This document shows positions 62,907 to 64,000 of a stretch of DNA of 64,000 bases, one piece after another (the first letter of the stretch is position 1; the number at the start of each line of letters is the position of its first letter). The DNA comes from Earliella scabrosa. Lineage: Eukaryota; Basidiomycota; Agaricomycetes; Polyporales; Polyporaceae. Position numbers and translations under genes: made by a program. Under the pieces are notes generated by a model that was given only the letters and a program-made list of their open reading frames with translations, did not search any database and had not been told where the DNA came from. The stretch lies in NCBI GenBank assembly GCA_022605405.1, contig JABYQQ010000028.1:434001-498000 (forward strand), read 5' to 3'.

Positions 62907-64000
62907 AAGGATGACTAGATGTCGGCAGTTATTGAACAACGCTGATCGAGAGGTGGAAGGGGTGAGAATGCTCACATGGTGGACGCAAGACCAAGGTATG
63001 GGTTCCTGGAAAGCGCGAGTGCAGATCTGAGGCTCAATATTGGTCGTAGGCAGGATGGTCACCTGCCACGGAAGCGCTCATTGTAGCTGATACTGATAAT
63101 GGACTGGATTCGAGCAAATACAAGGCCCGGATGAATAAGGTCAATTGTTAGAACATGATTAGCCTGCTGTACACCGCATAGATCGCCTCGCCACACACAG
63201 CCGTACATAATCCTCCCTGACTCAAATGCGCAGACTGTCCGAATATCGTAGTCTTCAAACCGTGATACATGGGGTGGAAATTGTGGTAGATGGACGGGGA
63301 GATGCCGCACCATGAGCAACGCGAATCGGGTGGGTCCTAATGAGTCCAACGAGGCTGCACGTTCAGATGTCTATGCGGGCGTCGGGGGGCAGCCCAGCGG
63401 TTTCGAACTCTGAGCCGGAAACGGCATCGGTACGCGGATGACGAGAGGAGAGCGGAGAGCGTCAAGGGGAGTCAAGACTCACCGCAACCGAAGTGAACGA
63501 TACACGCCAGCCATGGCCGGGACCCGATGGCAGGTACCGCCATCGGTTTCTCGAGATTATGGTGGTGACAATCAGGAGAATCGTTCAACGTGATGAGAAG
63601 CTTTCGTGTGCCGCGGGGTTATGAGAGTCTGCCGCCACCAAACGAGAAGCGGCGCTCGCCCTCGGGCGTCGTGGTGGGCAACAGCGACGGCACGGCGATG
63701 AACGTGCTCGTGGGTGTGTCTTCCGCGGTGCCGTCGACATCTTGTCCGCCTGGCGCAGGTTACCGACGCCCGTCGGCAGGTTCGGTTCGAGATCAGCAGC
63801 GGCGACTTGGGCGAAGGATATAGGCGGCGGGGGACGCGCAACGCGGGTGGTGGTGGGGCGCGACACAGTCGCGCTCTGGCAGTTGGGTAGGAAGGCGGAC
63901 GGGGAGCGGTGCGTACTTGTCAAGGTGTAGCCGAGAGGGCAGTGGGACTGCTCGGCCGGAGAACAGCCCGACCGCATGCTTGCGTGTCCGACCGGCGCAT
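62907..64000. other. Right-edge region
   Basis: The open minus-strand frame continues to 63062 without an ATG, perhaps an upstream transposase exon. Plus-strand frames at 63590-63823 (MRSFRVPRGYESLPPPNEKR) and 63742-63930 overlap and are not recognised. A gene running off the window cannot be excluded. Confidence 0.4.

Noticed and set aside
57847..63600. CACTA-type terminal repeats for the Tnp2 element
   Set aside because: Looked for CACTA/TAGTG ends and matching inverted repeats on both flanks; none convincing.

Overview
The window looks like nuclear DNA of an Agaricomycete (basidiomycete fungus), most likely a polypore-type mushroom. Genes are intron-rich, with 45-110 nt GT-AG introns and CTRAC-like branch points, and the DNA is GC-rich. 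Gene content fits: a fungal HET-domain protein, a PEX8-like peroxin, a fungal PAS protein, a PPPDE-thioredoxin-PUL fusion and a Tnp2-type transposase. I rebuilt exon structures by hand; in every model given, exon phases close and total length is a multiple of three. No search was run, so family names rest on motif recognition.

Layout. 2.1-4.3 kb (-): Pro/Tyr-rich protein with an H15-like winged helix. 5.1-5.6 kb (+): RidA. 6.1-8.5 kb (+): PPPDE-thioredoxin-PUL protein. 9.2-12.0 kb (+): carnitine acetyltransferase ending in AKL, with a possible alternative first exon encoding a mitochondrial presequence. 12.1-14.8 kb (-): PEX8-like peroxin ending in SRL. The last two are tail to tail and both look peroxisomal.

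15.4-24.7 kb: three alcohol-O-acetyltransferase-like paralogues (A, B, C, all +) with a HET-domain gene (-) between A and B. B and C are arms of a tandem duplication whose proximal arm also carries a decayed copy of the 3' end of the neighbouring RecQ helicase. The intact RecQ gene (26 exons, -) lies at 24.9-28.7 kb. 28.7-32.9 kb has no gene I can support.

32.9-42.8 kb is a housekeeping block: two-part PAS protein (-), TRM61 tRNA m1A58 methyltransferase subunit (+), and RAD4/XPC repair protein (-), the last two tail to tail. 45.2-46.2 kb (-): tentative five-exon gene for an unrecognised protein with a C-terminal membrane segment. 47.4-50.1 kb (-): FYRN/FYRC (TBRG1-like) protein. 50.5-51.0 kb: MITE-like element with imperfect inverted ends. 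52.9-53.9 kb (-): hypothetical gene.

54.6-63 kb is a decay and transposon zone: a frame-shifted ADGF-type adenosine deaminase relic (-), a frame-shifted HAD sugar-phosphatase relic (+), and a Tnp2-family transposase (-) with an in-frame stop. No tRNA, rRNA or CRISPR array was seen.
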